This document shows, one piece after another, positions 35,639 to 43,431 of a DNA stretch of 64,000 nucleotides. The position numbers and the translations under genes were made by a program. Under the pieces are notes generated by a model, which saw only the letters and a program-made list of their open reading frames with translations, did no database searches and was not told the DNA's origin. Positions within the stretch are counted from its first letter, which is position 1. Each line of letters starts with the position of its first letter. The DNA comes from Ohtaekwangia sp035628875 (GTDB lineage: Bacteria; Bacteroidota; Bacteroidia; Cytophagales; Cyclobacteriaceae). The DNA is taken from assembly GCA_035628875.1 (NCBI GenBank), contig DASPIZ010000029.1:1-64000 (forward strand), in the 5' to 3' direction.

Positions 35639-35871
35639 TAATTAACAATTGAAATCGTAGCCGCTTCTTCCAATCGAAGCGATAGCTCATAGCCCGAAAC
35701 GCTGATGCAGACCGGATCTCCAAAAGGAGCAGAGAAATTAAATCGTATGGCAGCGCCTGGAAGACATCCCATCTCCATAAGTTTCACCGATAAATCATCA
35801 TCGGTAAAACCCGATACAATCCCAACATCTCCGGGCTTCATCTCCGCTACGTTTTTAGCTGAATTTGCCAT
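35638..35871 (-). CDS. feoA: Ferrous iron transport protein A
   Basis: A 77-residue SH3-like FeoA (KPGDVGIVSGFTDDDLSVKL, MEMGCLPGAAIRF, YELSLRLEEAATISI). It is a small cytosolic partner needed for FeoB-dependent Fe2+ uptake. The last base of its stop codon is shared with the feoB start (TAATG), indicating translational coupling. Standard length. Confidence 0.94.
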   Translation of the reverse strand: MANSAKNVAEMKPGDVGIVSGFTDDDLSVKLMEMGCLPGAAIRFNFSAPFGDPVCISVSGYELSLRLEEAATISIVN

Positions 35872-35876
35872 TCATC

Positions 35877-35932
35877 TTATTTAGATTAATTTCAAACAAG
35901 GCAAAGATATAGGTGGTTCCCCTTCCGTGCAA
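35877..35932 (-). promoter_or_regulatory. feoAB promoter with Fur-like box
   Basis: On the minus strand TTG (35932-35930), a 20-base spacer and TATCTTTG (35909-35902) match TTG-N17-23-TAnnTTTG exactly. Between the -7 element and the feoA ATG lies TTATTTAGATTAATTTCAAA (plus strand, 35877-35896). Its first half matches the TTTAGATT arm of Fur-type boxes; the second arm is degenerate. Iron repression through Fur is plausible, inferred from this site and from feo biology. Confidence 0.65.
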
Positions 35933-35966
35933 CGATTTACAAGAAGATAAAAAACAATTTACCCTT

Positions 35967-36119
35967 ATGGCGCGATCAAAGAAGAAACAGCAAAAAAAGC
36001 AGGGAATACAGGAACAAAAGCCAACGTCCGAGGTGAATCGCGCTACGGCGTCGGATCAACCAAATGATTATGGCGGAATTCCGGATCGCGATTTGAAAAA
36101 AAACCTCGGCTGCGGTTAA
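35967..36119 (+). CDS. Conserved small basic protein
   Basis: A 50-residue protein; ATG 35967 starts MARSKKKQQKKQGIQEQK, a strongly basic N-terminus, and it ends YGGIPDRDLKKNLGCG. I recall the closing PDRDLKKNLGCG block in many Bacteroidota, supporting a real gene. An ORF start upstream adds 18 residues overlapping the feoA promoter and is not favoured. The stop overlaps that of the convergent murF-alr gene by 4 bp. Function unknown. Confidence 0.72.
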   Translation: MARSKKKQQKKQGIQEQKPTSEVNRATASDQPNDYGGIPDRDLKKNLGCG

Positions 36120-38554
36120 ATACTTTCTGCGACAAAAACGCGCTTCACACGTTCACTGGTATTTGTAAGGATCTCATAGGGAATGGTGTGGATGGCTTCT
36201 GCAACCTCCTGGATTGGAAGGTCTCGTCCAAAGACAATCACTTCATCACCCTCTTCAGCCTCTGTTCCGGTAAGGTCTATCATCGTCATGTCCATGCAAA
36301 CATTGCCGATAACCGGTACTTTTTTTCCGCGCACCAGGACTTTTCCAACGCCACGGCTAAACGCACGATTGAATCCATCAGCGTAACCGATGGCAATGGT
36401 GCCAGTTTTCATTTCCCGGCTGGCGACACCGCGACGACCATAGCCAATAGTTTCACCCGGTGCGATCGTTTTTATTTGTGAAATCACCGTCTTTAATGTG
36501 GCTACCGTGCGAAGGTCATGCACCTGATCGTTGGTTGGATCCACACCATACAAACCAATGCCGAGGCGAACCATATCAAACTGAAATTGAGGAAGCCGGA
36601 GTATTCCTGGAGAATTAAGCAAGTGATAAAGCGGACGATAACCGATGTTATCAGATATAAATGCGGCCCATGTTCTAAAGTATGTCGCTTGTGTATTGGA
36701 AAAATCATCATGTAATGCCTCATCAGCTCCCGCAAGGTGGCTGAATATAGAAGCTACTTTAATATTGGGATGTTGTTTTAAAAGAAAGACCAGCTCCTCC
36801 AGCACAGGCTGTGAAAAACCCAACCGGTGCATGCCTGTATCAAGCTTAATGTGAACGTTACAGGCTCGTCCATTCAGAAAGCGCAACAATGAAATCAAAA
36901 TATTAAAATTATAGATTTCAGGTTCCAGCCGATGCGTTATGATATTATCAAAACTATCTTCCGATGGATTCATCACCAGGATCGGTAAGGCGATGTTGTT
37001 TTTTCTTAGCTCAACACCCTCATCGGCATAGGCTACACCCAAGTAGTCAGCCCGATGATACTGTAAAATATTGGCGATCTCGTTGCTTCCACTGCCATAA
37101 GCAAATGCCTTGACCATGACCATAATTTTGGTGGATGGTTGCAGCCTTGATTTAAAAAAATTGAAATTATGGACAAGCGCATCTAAATCAACTTCCATGA
37201 TAGTGCCATGCACTTTGCGCTGTAGCTTACTTACGATTTTTTCAAATTCAAAAGTACGCGCGCCTTTTACAAGAACCACTTCCTGTTGCCATTCATCCGG
37301 ATTAAAACTGTGAATGAATCTATCGGTATCAGGATAAAACGTTGAAGGGATTGTAAAAGCATGTTGCTGTTTTTGTATTTGTGGTCCGATACCGATAAAA
37401 CGCTGTACACCGCTTTCGTGAATAAGGCTGGCAATTTGCGTGGCAAGAGATTCTTCATCAAGTCCGGATTGAAGAACATCAGAAAGAATGACAGTCTTTT
37501 TCTTTTTCTGATGTTGCTGTGAAAGAAATTGTAAACTGATTTCAATTCCACCAAGGTCATTGTTGTATGTGTCATCGATGATCTGACATTGGTTAATCCC
37601 TTCCTTTAGTTCAAGACGCATCGGTATTGTTTTTAACCCGTTGACGCCTTCCTGAATTTGTTCGGGAGGGTATCCCATACACAATAAAACCACAATGGTA
37701 TGGAGGCAATTTTCAACAGAAGCTTTATCCTGAAATGGAAGTGTAAAGATGAAATGACTGGATTTCCACCACAGGTTATAATTGTAGTGTTCTTTTTTGA
37801 TGCGTATATCCGCTTCGGTTGATATACCCCACGAAATTGTATTCAGGGAAGCAGATTGAATAACCTCATCGATGATGCTGTGATCTTTACAATACACCAC
37901 AAATTCTGCATTGCCGAATAACTTGATTTTTTCTCTGATCTTTTGTTCAAGATCGTTAAATCCTTCATCATGCGCAGGGCCGATGTTTGTAAATACACCG
38001 AAGGTAGGCTTAATCACCTGGAAGAGATTGTCCATTTCTCCGGGTTTTGATATACCAGCTTCAAAAATTCCAACCGTGTGATGTGATTGCATTTGCCATA
38101 CCGACAACGGTACCCCTACCTGGGAATTATAACTTCCCGGATTTTTTACCGGCACTTCAAACTTCGATAAGATTTGAAACAACCATTCTTTGATGATAGT
38201 TTTCCCGTTACTTCCCGTTACACCGATAACGGGATATTGAAACTGATCCCGATGCACGCGCGCAATGGCTTGCAATGCCGATATAGCAGAGGGTACCAGA
38301 AGCATATTACTTTCTTTAAACCGACTGATATCTTTTGGCGCCCTTTCAACAATAAATTGCCGGAATCCGGATGCATACAACTTCTCAAGATGCTCATGAC
38401 CATCATGGCGTTCACCTTTTATCGCAAAGAAAATCGTTCCTGCCGGTGTGGTGGCTTTCCGACTATCCAGTAAAAGGTGATGTACCGGTAAATCTTTCGT
38501 GAAGCAAATACACTTGCCTTTGGTGATATCAGTAAGCGCTGAGAAATGAATCAT
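36116..38554 (-). CDS. murF-alr: Bifunctional MurF ligase-alanine racemase
   Basis: An 812-residue fusion from ATG 38554, the start directly after csaA (2-bp gap). Residues ~1-440 are MurF (UDP-MurNAc-tripeptide:D-Ala-D-Ala ligase): LLLDSRKATTP, P-loop GVTGSNGKTIIKEW, GIFEAGISKPGEMD and IIDDTYNNDLGGIEISLQ. Residues ~450-812 are a PLP alanine racemase: EVDLDALVHNFNF, PLP-lysine region MVMVKAFAYGSGSNEIA (NAYGHG in many homologues), IKLDTGMHRLGFS, the catalytic tyrosine in IGYGRRG, and GNVCMDMTMIDL. The fusion is known in Bacteroidota and links D-alanine supply to peptidoglycan precursor assembly in the cytoplasm. Confidence 0.96.
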   Translation of the reverse strand: MIHFSALTDITKGKCICFTKDLPVHHLLLDSRKATTPAGTIFFAIKGERHDGHEHLEKLYASGFRQFIVERAPKDISRFKESNMLLVPSAISALQAIARVHRDQFQYPVIGVTGSNGKTIIKEWLFQILSKFEVPVKNPGSYNSQVGVPLSVWQMQSHHTVGIFEAGISKPGEMDNLFQVIKPTFGVFTNIGPAHDEGFNDLEQKIREKIKLFGNAEFVVYCKDHSIIDEVIQSASLNTISWGISTEADIRIKKEHYNYNLWWKSSHFIFTLPFQDKASVENCLHTIVVLLCMGYPPEQIQEGVNGLKTIPMRLELKEGINQCQIIDDTYNNDLGGIEISLQFLSQQHQKKKKTVILSDVLQSGLDEESLATQIASLIHESGVQRFIGIGPQIQKQQHAFTIPSTFYPDTDRFIHSFNPDEWQQEVVLVKGARTFEFEKIVSKLQRKVHGTIMEVDLDALVHNFNFFKSRLQPSTKIMVMVKAFAYGSGSNEIANILQYHRADYLGVAYADEGVELRKNNIALPILVMNPSEDSFDNIITHRLEPEIYNFNILISLLRFLNGRACNVHIKLDTGMHRLGFSQPVLEELVFLLKQHPNIKVASIFSHLAGADEALHDDFSNTQATYFRTWAAFISDNIGYRPLYHLLNSPGILRLPQFQFDMVRLGIGLYGVDPTNDQVHDLRTVATLKTVISQIKTIAPGETIGYGRRGVASREMKTGTIAIGYADGFNRAFSRGVGKVLVRGKKVPVIGNVCMDMTMIDLTGTEAEEGDEVIVFGRDLPIQEVAEAIHTIPYEILTNTSERVKRVFVAESI

Positions 38555-38556
38555 AT

Positions 38557-38889
38557 TTAAAAAAGGCGCACCCCATTCGGTACATTTTTTTCGATTGAGC
38601 ACAAAACCACTTCACCTTTGTCATCCGGAAAACCGGTAATCAAGACCTCAGACATAAAGTTGGCGATTTGTTTGGGTGGAAAGTTAACAACACAAATTAC
38701 CTGGCGGCCAATAAGTTCGTCGGGTGTATAGTGAAATGTTATCTGTGCACTGGATTTCTTTATGCCAAATTCTCCAAGATCAACCCAGACTTTATACGCA
38801 GGCTTTTTAACTTCGGAAAATGCCTTCACATCCACAATCGTACCCGCTCGCATATCTATTTTGCTGAAATCTTCCCAATTTATCGTCAT
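38557..38889 (-). CDS. csaA: CsaA-type tRNA-binding/chaperone protein
   Basis: A 110-residue OB-fold protein: INWEDFSKIDMRAGTIVDVK, YKVWVDLGEFGIKKSSAQIT, ELIGRQVICVVNFPPKQIAN, FMSEVLITGFPDDKGEVVL. This is the CsaA signature, a dimeric relative of the tRNA-binding domain of MetRS/Trbp111 with export-chaperone activity reported in Bacillus. It lies 2 bp upstream of murF-alr on the same strand and is likely co-transcribed. Confidence 0.95.
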   Translation of the reverse strand: MTINWEDFSKIDMRAGTIVDVKAFSEVKKPAYKVWVDLGEFGIKKSSAQITFHYTPDELIGRQVICVVNFPPKQIANFMSEVLITGFPDDKGEVVLCSIEKNVPNGVRLF

Positions 38890-39038
38890 ACGTTTGAAAA
38901 ATATGTGTTGGGCTAAAAGTTAATGATTTGTTAAAGAGTTTCCAGATACCTTCCCGAACACTAATTTTAAAGAACTATTTCATTGTTCACGACATCTTTA
39001 ATAAAATAAAAATTTTCTTTCTCTGTGAAACATAAAAG

Positions 39039-39046
39039 TAAATTTG
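39039..39046 (+). promoter_or_regulatory. -7 box upstream of small secreted protein
   Basis: TAAATTTG fits TAnnTTTG and lies 28 bp before the start codon at 39075. A TTTTC tract sits at the -33 distance in place of TTG, so this is a partial match. Confidence 0.4.
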
Positions 39047-39074
39047 GCCGTTACGACAGGGACCTAAACTGAAT

Positions 39075-39449
39075 ATGAGAATAAGCATTTGCAGCATGTT
39101 ATTCCTGATATACGGTGTACTCTGCACTGGTGTACAGTCCGCTTATGCTCAGGAGGTTGGTAGTCCGAGTTTTGAGGCGTATGATATGGAACCAGGCCGC
39201 GAACGATTACTCCTGACCGCCGGCGAAACGTTAACCGATCCGGCAAAACCTACTGCCGAAGACAAACCTGCTATTAAAACCACATCAAAAGATTCTCTTA
39301 ATAAACTGCCCCCTGTTAAAGCTGAAATGGAAAAAACGGAGGCATCAAAACCGGAAAGCAAGCCACAGGAAACCGACGATTCTATTCTTTCTTTCAATTT
39401 CCTTTATTATCTGATAGAGAAATACAAACTACAGGATATTATCGATTAG
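39075..39449 (+). CDS. Small secreted protein, unknown function
   Basis: A 124-residue protein with a signal peptide ending SAYAQE. A low-complexity K/P/E/T middle (residues ~45-105) leads to a conserved-looking C-terminus, ILSFNFLYYLIEKYKLQDII, a hydrophobic helix that could anchor or bind a partner. I recall short Cytophagales proteins with a similar ending; no function is known. It is followed by the dyad and TonB receptor 50 bp on and may or may not share regulation. Confidence 0.65.
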   Translation: MRISICSMLFLIYGVLCTGVQSAYAQEVGSPSFEAYDMEPGRERLLLTAGETLTDPAKPTAEDKPAIKTTSKDSLNKLPPVKAEMEKTEASKPESKPQETDDSILSFNFLYYLIEKYKLQDIID

Positions 39450-39472
39450 CTTTCTTTTTTGTTTTCTATTCC

Positions 39473-39495
39473 TATATTTGCAACGTTGTTGCAAA
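39473..39495 (+). promoter_or_regulatory. -7 element overlapped by 8-3-8 dyad
   Basis: TATATTTG (39473-39480) fits TAnnTTTG. Overlapping it is a perfect inverted repeat, TTTGCAAC-GTT-GTTGCAAA (39477-39495), ending 4 bp before the TonB receptor ATG. The geometry suits repression by a dimeric regulator, perhaps of the Fur/Zur type, but the regulator is not identified. No second exact copy was noticed in the window. Confidence 0.75.
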
Positions 39496-39499
39496 TACG

Positions 39500-41881
39500 A
39501 TGATCCGCCATCTTCTGATACTTTTCCTTTTTATCTCCTCGCAAATCCATGCGCAGGAAACCTGTTCACACGAAATCCGGGGAACGGTTGAAGACCACGA
39601 AGGAGTGGTATTGGTTGGTGCAACCATCTGGATCAACGCATTAAACCGCGGAACCACCAGTGCCCTGGAAGGAGATTTTATATTAAATGACCTGTGCGCG
39701 GGGAATCATGCAATTAGGGTATCATACCTGGGATACGAAGAGCAACATCTTACGGTGAGGGTACCAGTGTCGAAAAACTTAATCATCAAATTAAAACCTT
39801 CAACAAAAGTACTGCATGATCTCGTTGTTGAAGGTGAGCACGTTCAGAAACATGGGTTGTCACAATCGCTTAGCATCGTATCGGTTGACGAACTAAAAGC
39901 GCGAAAGGGAAAACCCCTGGGTGAAATTCTCCGTCATGTTCCGGGTGTTACAACGATGATGACAGGTCCGGGTATCTTCAAGCCCGTGATTCATGGGTTG
40001 CACAGTCAACGTATTCTGATCTTGAACAATGGCATTCGTCAGGAGGGTCAACAATGGGGAGTTGAGCATGCTCCTGAAATTGATCCATACATCGCAGTTG
40101 AGGTGGAAGTAGTGAAAGGAGCTGAAACGGTTCGCTATGGATCAGATGCGCTTGGAGGTGTAATCATGGTCAATCCACCTTCACTTCCACACTCTGATGC
40201 AATTGGTGGTGAGTTCAATACAGCCATCTCATCCAACAACAGAATGGGTGTTTTTTCAGCTTTGGTTGAAGGAGGTCTTGGTAAAACAAAAGACTTTGGC
40301 TGGCGCGTGCAAGGTACTGTTAAAAAAGGTGGTGATTTTCACACACCTGATTATAACCTCTCCAATACCGGGATGGAAGAACTGAATTTTTCCGGAGCAC
40401 TCGGTCTAAAGCGAAAAGACCATGAGATCGAAGTATTTATCAGCACCTTCAATACAGCGATAGGAATTCTTCGCAGTGCGCACACAGGCAACCTGACGGA
40501 CCTTCAAAATTCGATTCAGAAAAAACGGCCCTGGTATATCGGAGACTTTACCTATGCTATAGAGAATCCGCGTCAACAAACAAACCATCATCTTGTAAAA
40601 GTAGATGCTAACAAAATCATTAACGGAATAGGAAAGCTTTCTTTCAGATATGGAGGTCAGCTAAATCAACGCAAGGAATATGATATTCGCAGGGGAGCAC
40701 GGAATAATACACCAGCCCTATCGTTGGATCTTTACAGCCATGTGCTGGACCTGACCCTCGACCATACACATGCGGAGTGGACTGGTAGTGTAGGACTGAA
40801 CGGTACGTGGAAACAAAACGATAATGTATTGAGCACAGGGATATTGCCCGACTATCAGCAACGTTCAGCCGGAATCTTTTTTATTGAGAAACGCAAGCTG
40901 AATAAATGGCTTCTTGAAGCTGGCGTACGCATGGACTATCAACACCTCGATGTTGCCGTCTTTGATCAGCAAAACAATTTATTGAAGCCATCGTACAATT
41001 TTTACTTTGCATCGGCATCGCTGGGAAGTTCCGTTTACTTTAACCCCGGCTCGCGCTTGTCATTGAGTACTTCAGTCTCATCAAGACCACCGCATAGCAG
41101 TGAATTATTCAGCCAGGGGTTACACCATAGTGCTGCAGCCATAGAAGAAGGATTGATGATTTCGAATGGTGAATGGAATGATGATCTCAAGAATGTGAAT
41201 AAGGAAGTGTCTTACAAAGCCGTGAGTACATATCAATATGCGGGTGACCAATTAACATTTGAAGTGACAGCACATTTGAACTACATAAACAACTATGTGT
41301 ATCTCCGTCCTTATGAAACAAGGCTGGATATCCGTGGATACTTTCCTGTGTTTCATTATCGACAGACCGATGCACTTCTTGCCGGTGGCGATGCTTCGGT
41401 AAACTGGTTGTTGACGGAGCGGTGGACGTATGCAACAAGTGTTTCGTATCTGTATGCAGCAAACCTGACACAACATGATCGATTGCCCATGGTAGCACCA
41501 CCCATGATCGACAATGAAATCACGTACACGCTACCCGCATTGCACAATTGGCGGAATCTTTATGTTAAGGCAAGCTTTCCCCTGGGATTAAAACAAACCC
41601 GGGCGCCAGAAACGATATATCCTGCAGATCTTGATAGTCACGATACATCCGATGGTAAACTGTTTGATTTTATGCCTTCACCTTCAGCCTATCTGCTCAT
41701 GGATCTGGAGATAGGTGCTCAATTTCCGTGGACCAACCGTGACCTGACAATTATCCTTACCGCGGAAAATTTGCTTAACACTTCCTATAGAAACTACATG
41801 AATCGCCTCCGGTATTTTGCCGATGAAACAGGCAGGAACTTTACCCTACGGATGACTTATACATTCCATTCTCATAAATAA
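39500..41881 (+). CDS. TonB-dependent outer-membrane receptor
   Basis: A 793-residue receptor. Signal peptide ends IHAQ; residues ~25-105 are a carboxypeptidase-regulatory-like domain (GTVEDHEGVVLVGATIWINA); the plug follows (~110-240: RKGKPLGEILRHVPGVTTMM, VIHGLHSQRILILNNG, EVVKGAETVRYGSDALGGVI). The rest is a 22-strand-type barrel ending NFTLRMTYTF. Histidines recur (QKHGLSQ, IHGLHSQ, VEHAPEID, HSAAAIEE). The plug resembles heme/metal-type receptors of Bacteroidota more than SusC. The dyad upstream and the lipoprotein 18 bp downstream suggest a metal or metal-complex uptake unit (inference). Confidence 0.93.
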   Translation: MIRHLLILFLFISSQIHAQETCSHEIRGTVEDHEGVVLVGATIWINALNRGTTSALEGDFILNDLCAGNHAIRVSYLGYEEQHLTVRVPVSKNLIIKLKPSTKVLHDLVVEGEHVQKHGLSQSLSIVSVDELKARKGKPLGEILRHVPGVTTMMTGPGIFKPVIHGLHSQRILILNNGIRQEGQQWGVEHAPEIDPYIAVEVEVVKGAETVRYGSDALGGVIMVNPPSLPHSDAIGGEFNTAISSNNRMGVFSALVEGGLGKTKDFGWRVQGTVKKGGDFHTPDYNLSNTGMEELNFSGALGLKRKDHEIEVFISTFNTAIGILRSAHTGNLTDLQNSIQKKRPWYIGDFTYAIENPRQQTNHHLVKVDANKIINGIGKLSFRYGGQLNQRKEYDIRRGARNNTPALSLDLYSHVLDLTLDHTHAEWTGSVGLNGTWKQNDNVLSTGILPDYQQRSAGIFFIEKRKLNKWLLEAGVRMDYQHLDVAVFDQQNNLLKPSYNFYFASASLGSSVYFNPGSRLSLSTSVSSRPPHSSELFSQGLHHSAAAIEEGLMISNGEWNDDLKNVNKEVSYKAVSTYQYAGDQLTFEVTAHLNYINNYVYLRPYETRLDIRGYFPVFHYRQTDALLAGGDASVNWLLTERWTYATSVSYLYAANLTQHDRLPMVAPPMIDNEITYTLPALHNWRNLYVKASFPLGLKQTRAPETIYPADLDSHDTSDGKLFDFMPSPSAYLLMDLEIGAQFPWTNRDLTIILTAENLLNTSYRNYMNRLRYFADETGRNFTLRMTYTFHSHK

Positions 41882-41899
41882 AAATCAATTCCCATTAAC

Positions 41900-42505
41900 A
41901 TGAAAAACATGAACTTTAGACTTTTTCGCCTGCCGGTAACAGTGTATGCGATTGCTTTAACTTTGGTATTTCAGGCTTGTAAAAATGATGATGATCCTAA
42001 GCCGGCCAATGAAGAAGAATTAATTACAACGGTAGCCCTGGTGTTTCAAAAGCTGGAATCAGACGAACCTGCGCGACGATTTGAGTGGAAAGACGTTGAC
42101 GGAACAGGTGCAGGAGCGCCGGTTATTGATGAGATTGAACTTGATGCGCATGCGGCCTACAGCCTGTCCGTGGAATTAAAAGATGAATCAAATCCCAATG
42201 ATGTTGAGGATATCACTTCGGAAATTGAAGAAGAAGGAACGGAACATCAGTTTTTCTTTACGGTTAATCCTGGAGATTTGGATATTGACATTACGTACAA
42301 TGACGAGGATGCAGATGGTAAGCCGATCGGGCTTATAAATCATGTTGCTGTTGGTCATGCTCACGATGTAGTGACTGGTACTTTAGGCGTGACGCTCCGT
42401 CATAAGCCAAAAAAGGATGCAGCAGGTGTTGCTAATGGTGATATTACCAATGCAGCAGGAGACACTGACATTGAGGTCGTCTTTAATGTGAATCTGAATG
42501 AATAA
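41900..42505 (+). CDS. Lipoprotein partner of TonB receptor
   Basis: A 201-residue lipoprotein with lipobox VFQACKND (Cys27; a start three codons later is possible). The mature chain is acidic and beta-rich (EELITTVALVFQKLESDEPA, EIEEEGTEHQFFFTVNPGDL, DIDITYNDEDADG) with a histidine cluster, INHVAVGHAHDV, and RHKPKKDAAG. It lies 18 bp after the TonB receptor and is probably in its operon. The paired His/Asp-rich lipoprotein could bind the imported ligand at the cell surface. Ligand unknown; metal is a guess. Confidence 0.8.
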   Translation: MKNMNFRLFRLPVTVYAIALTLVFQACKNDDDPKPANEEELITTVALVFQKLESDEPARRFEWKDVDGTGAGAPVIDEIELDAHAAYSLSVELKDESNPNDVEDITSEIEEEGTEHQFFFTVNPGDLDIDITYNDEDADGKPIGLINHVAVGHAHDVVTGTLGVTLRHKPKKDAAGVANGDITNAAGDTDIEVVFNVNLNE

Positions 42506-42513
42506 TGAACGCG

Positions 42514-42550
42514 GCTGGTTCAGCGAAAGGTTGAACCAGCTTATGCTTCT
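42514..42550. terminator. Terminator between lipoprotein gene and HisA-like gene
   Basis: Stem GCTGGTTCA (42514-42522) with TGAACCAGC (42532-42540) and a 9-base loop. Its distal arm ends flush against the stop codon of the convergent HisA-like gene (42541). A T-rich stretch follows at 42541-42556. Confidence 0.75.
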
Positions 42551-43284
42551 TTTTTTACGAGGAATTGCTCCACCTCTTTAAGGTTTAACACCCCTTCATA
42601 GTAAGCTTTCCCAAAGATCACTGCAAAGATACCCATATCATTTAATCGCTTGATGTCATCCAAACTTCTAACGCCTCCGCTTGCAAGGATGCACATTTCA
42701 GGAAAGGCATTAACAAGCTCCTGATAAAAATCAAAGGCAGGTCCTTCAAGTACGCCATCGCGCGACACATCCGTGGACTTCACATACTTCAAACCACGGC
42801 TGTAAAAATACTCGAGGTGTTCAAATAAGGTAAGGTGAGCTTTTCGTTGCCATCCGCGAAAGAGAATTTCTTTTGTAGTCCGATCAACAACGTCAGCACC
42901 CAAGGTCATTTTTTCGCGACCATAGGAAATGATCCAAGAGGCAAACAATTCAGGATCAGTAACAGCAATACTTGCCGCCGTAATGTAATCTGCGCCAAAC
43001 TCATAGGCTTTACTAATATCGCCATCCGTTGAAATACCTCCGGTAAAATCGACTTTTAGGGTCGTATGTCCTGAAATCGCCTCGAGAACATGCCAGTTTT
43101 TAGGTGAGCCCTTTTCTGCGCCGTCCAGATCCACCAGATGAACAACTTCAATTCCATGATCTTCAAAACGACGGGCAAGATCCAAGGGATTTTCATCATA
43201 TGCCTTTTCGCTGGAAGGATCGCCTTTACGCATCTTAACAACCTTGCCCTTTCGAATGGCTATGGATGGAATTACCTGGATCAT
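42541..43284 (-). CDS. HisA-like isomerase paralogue lacking first catalytic Asp
   Basis: A 247-residue TIM-barrel protein from ATG 43284, where the conserved IQVIPSIAIRKGKVVKMRKG begins. Overall similarity to HisA (ProFAR isomerase of histidine synthesis) is strong: VVHLVDLDGAEKG, YITAASIAVTDPELF, STDVSRDGVLEGP, ILASGGVRSLDDI, AVIFGKAYYEG. Two departures stand out. The catalytic aspartate of IPAID (Asp8 in Thermotoga HisA) is Ala9 here (IPSIA); the second, in LGAD, is kept. The usual GGG(I/V) phosphate loop reads TGGIS. No other his gene is nearby. It could be a paralogue with another substrate or a functional HisA with changed chemistry. Confidence 0.85.
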   Translation of the reverse strand: MIQVIPSIAIRKGKVVKMRKGDPSSEKAYDENPLDLARRFEDHGIEVVHLVDLDGAEKGSPKNWHVLEAISGHTTLKVDFTGGISTDGDISKAYEFGADYITAASIAVTDPELFASWIISYGREKMTLGADVVDRTTKEILFRGWQRKAHLTLFEHLEYFYSRGLKYVKSTDVSRDGVLEGPAFDFYQELVNAFPEMCILASGGVRSLDDIKRLNDMGIFAVIFGKAYYEGVLNLKEVEQFLVKKEA

Positions 43285-43374
43285 CGGGAATAGATTATGA
43301 TAGAATAGCGAAGTTACATGCAATGGACAAAAAAACCTCGGACAAGCGTAAAAAGCCTTTAAATTAAATGGCCT

Positions 43375-43382
43375 TATATTTG
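43375..43382 (+). promoter_or_regulatory. -7 box upstream of OmpA-like gene
   Basis: TATATTTG matches TAnnTTTG, 49 bp before the start codon at 43432. No well-spaced TTG lies upstream. Confidence 0.4.
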
Positions 43383-43431
43383 AAAGTTGCCTGGTAATAA
43401 ATTTCTATCTTTAGCATATCATTTGATCGCT

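Noticed and set aside
39477..39495. Dyad as a terminator of the small secreted gene at 39075
   Set aside because: No T-run follows the dyad and it overlaps a -7 element 4 bp before the receptor ATG, so an operator is the better reading.
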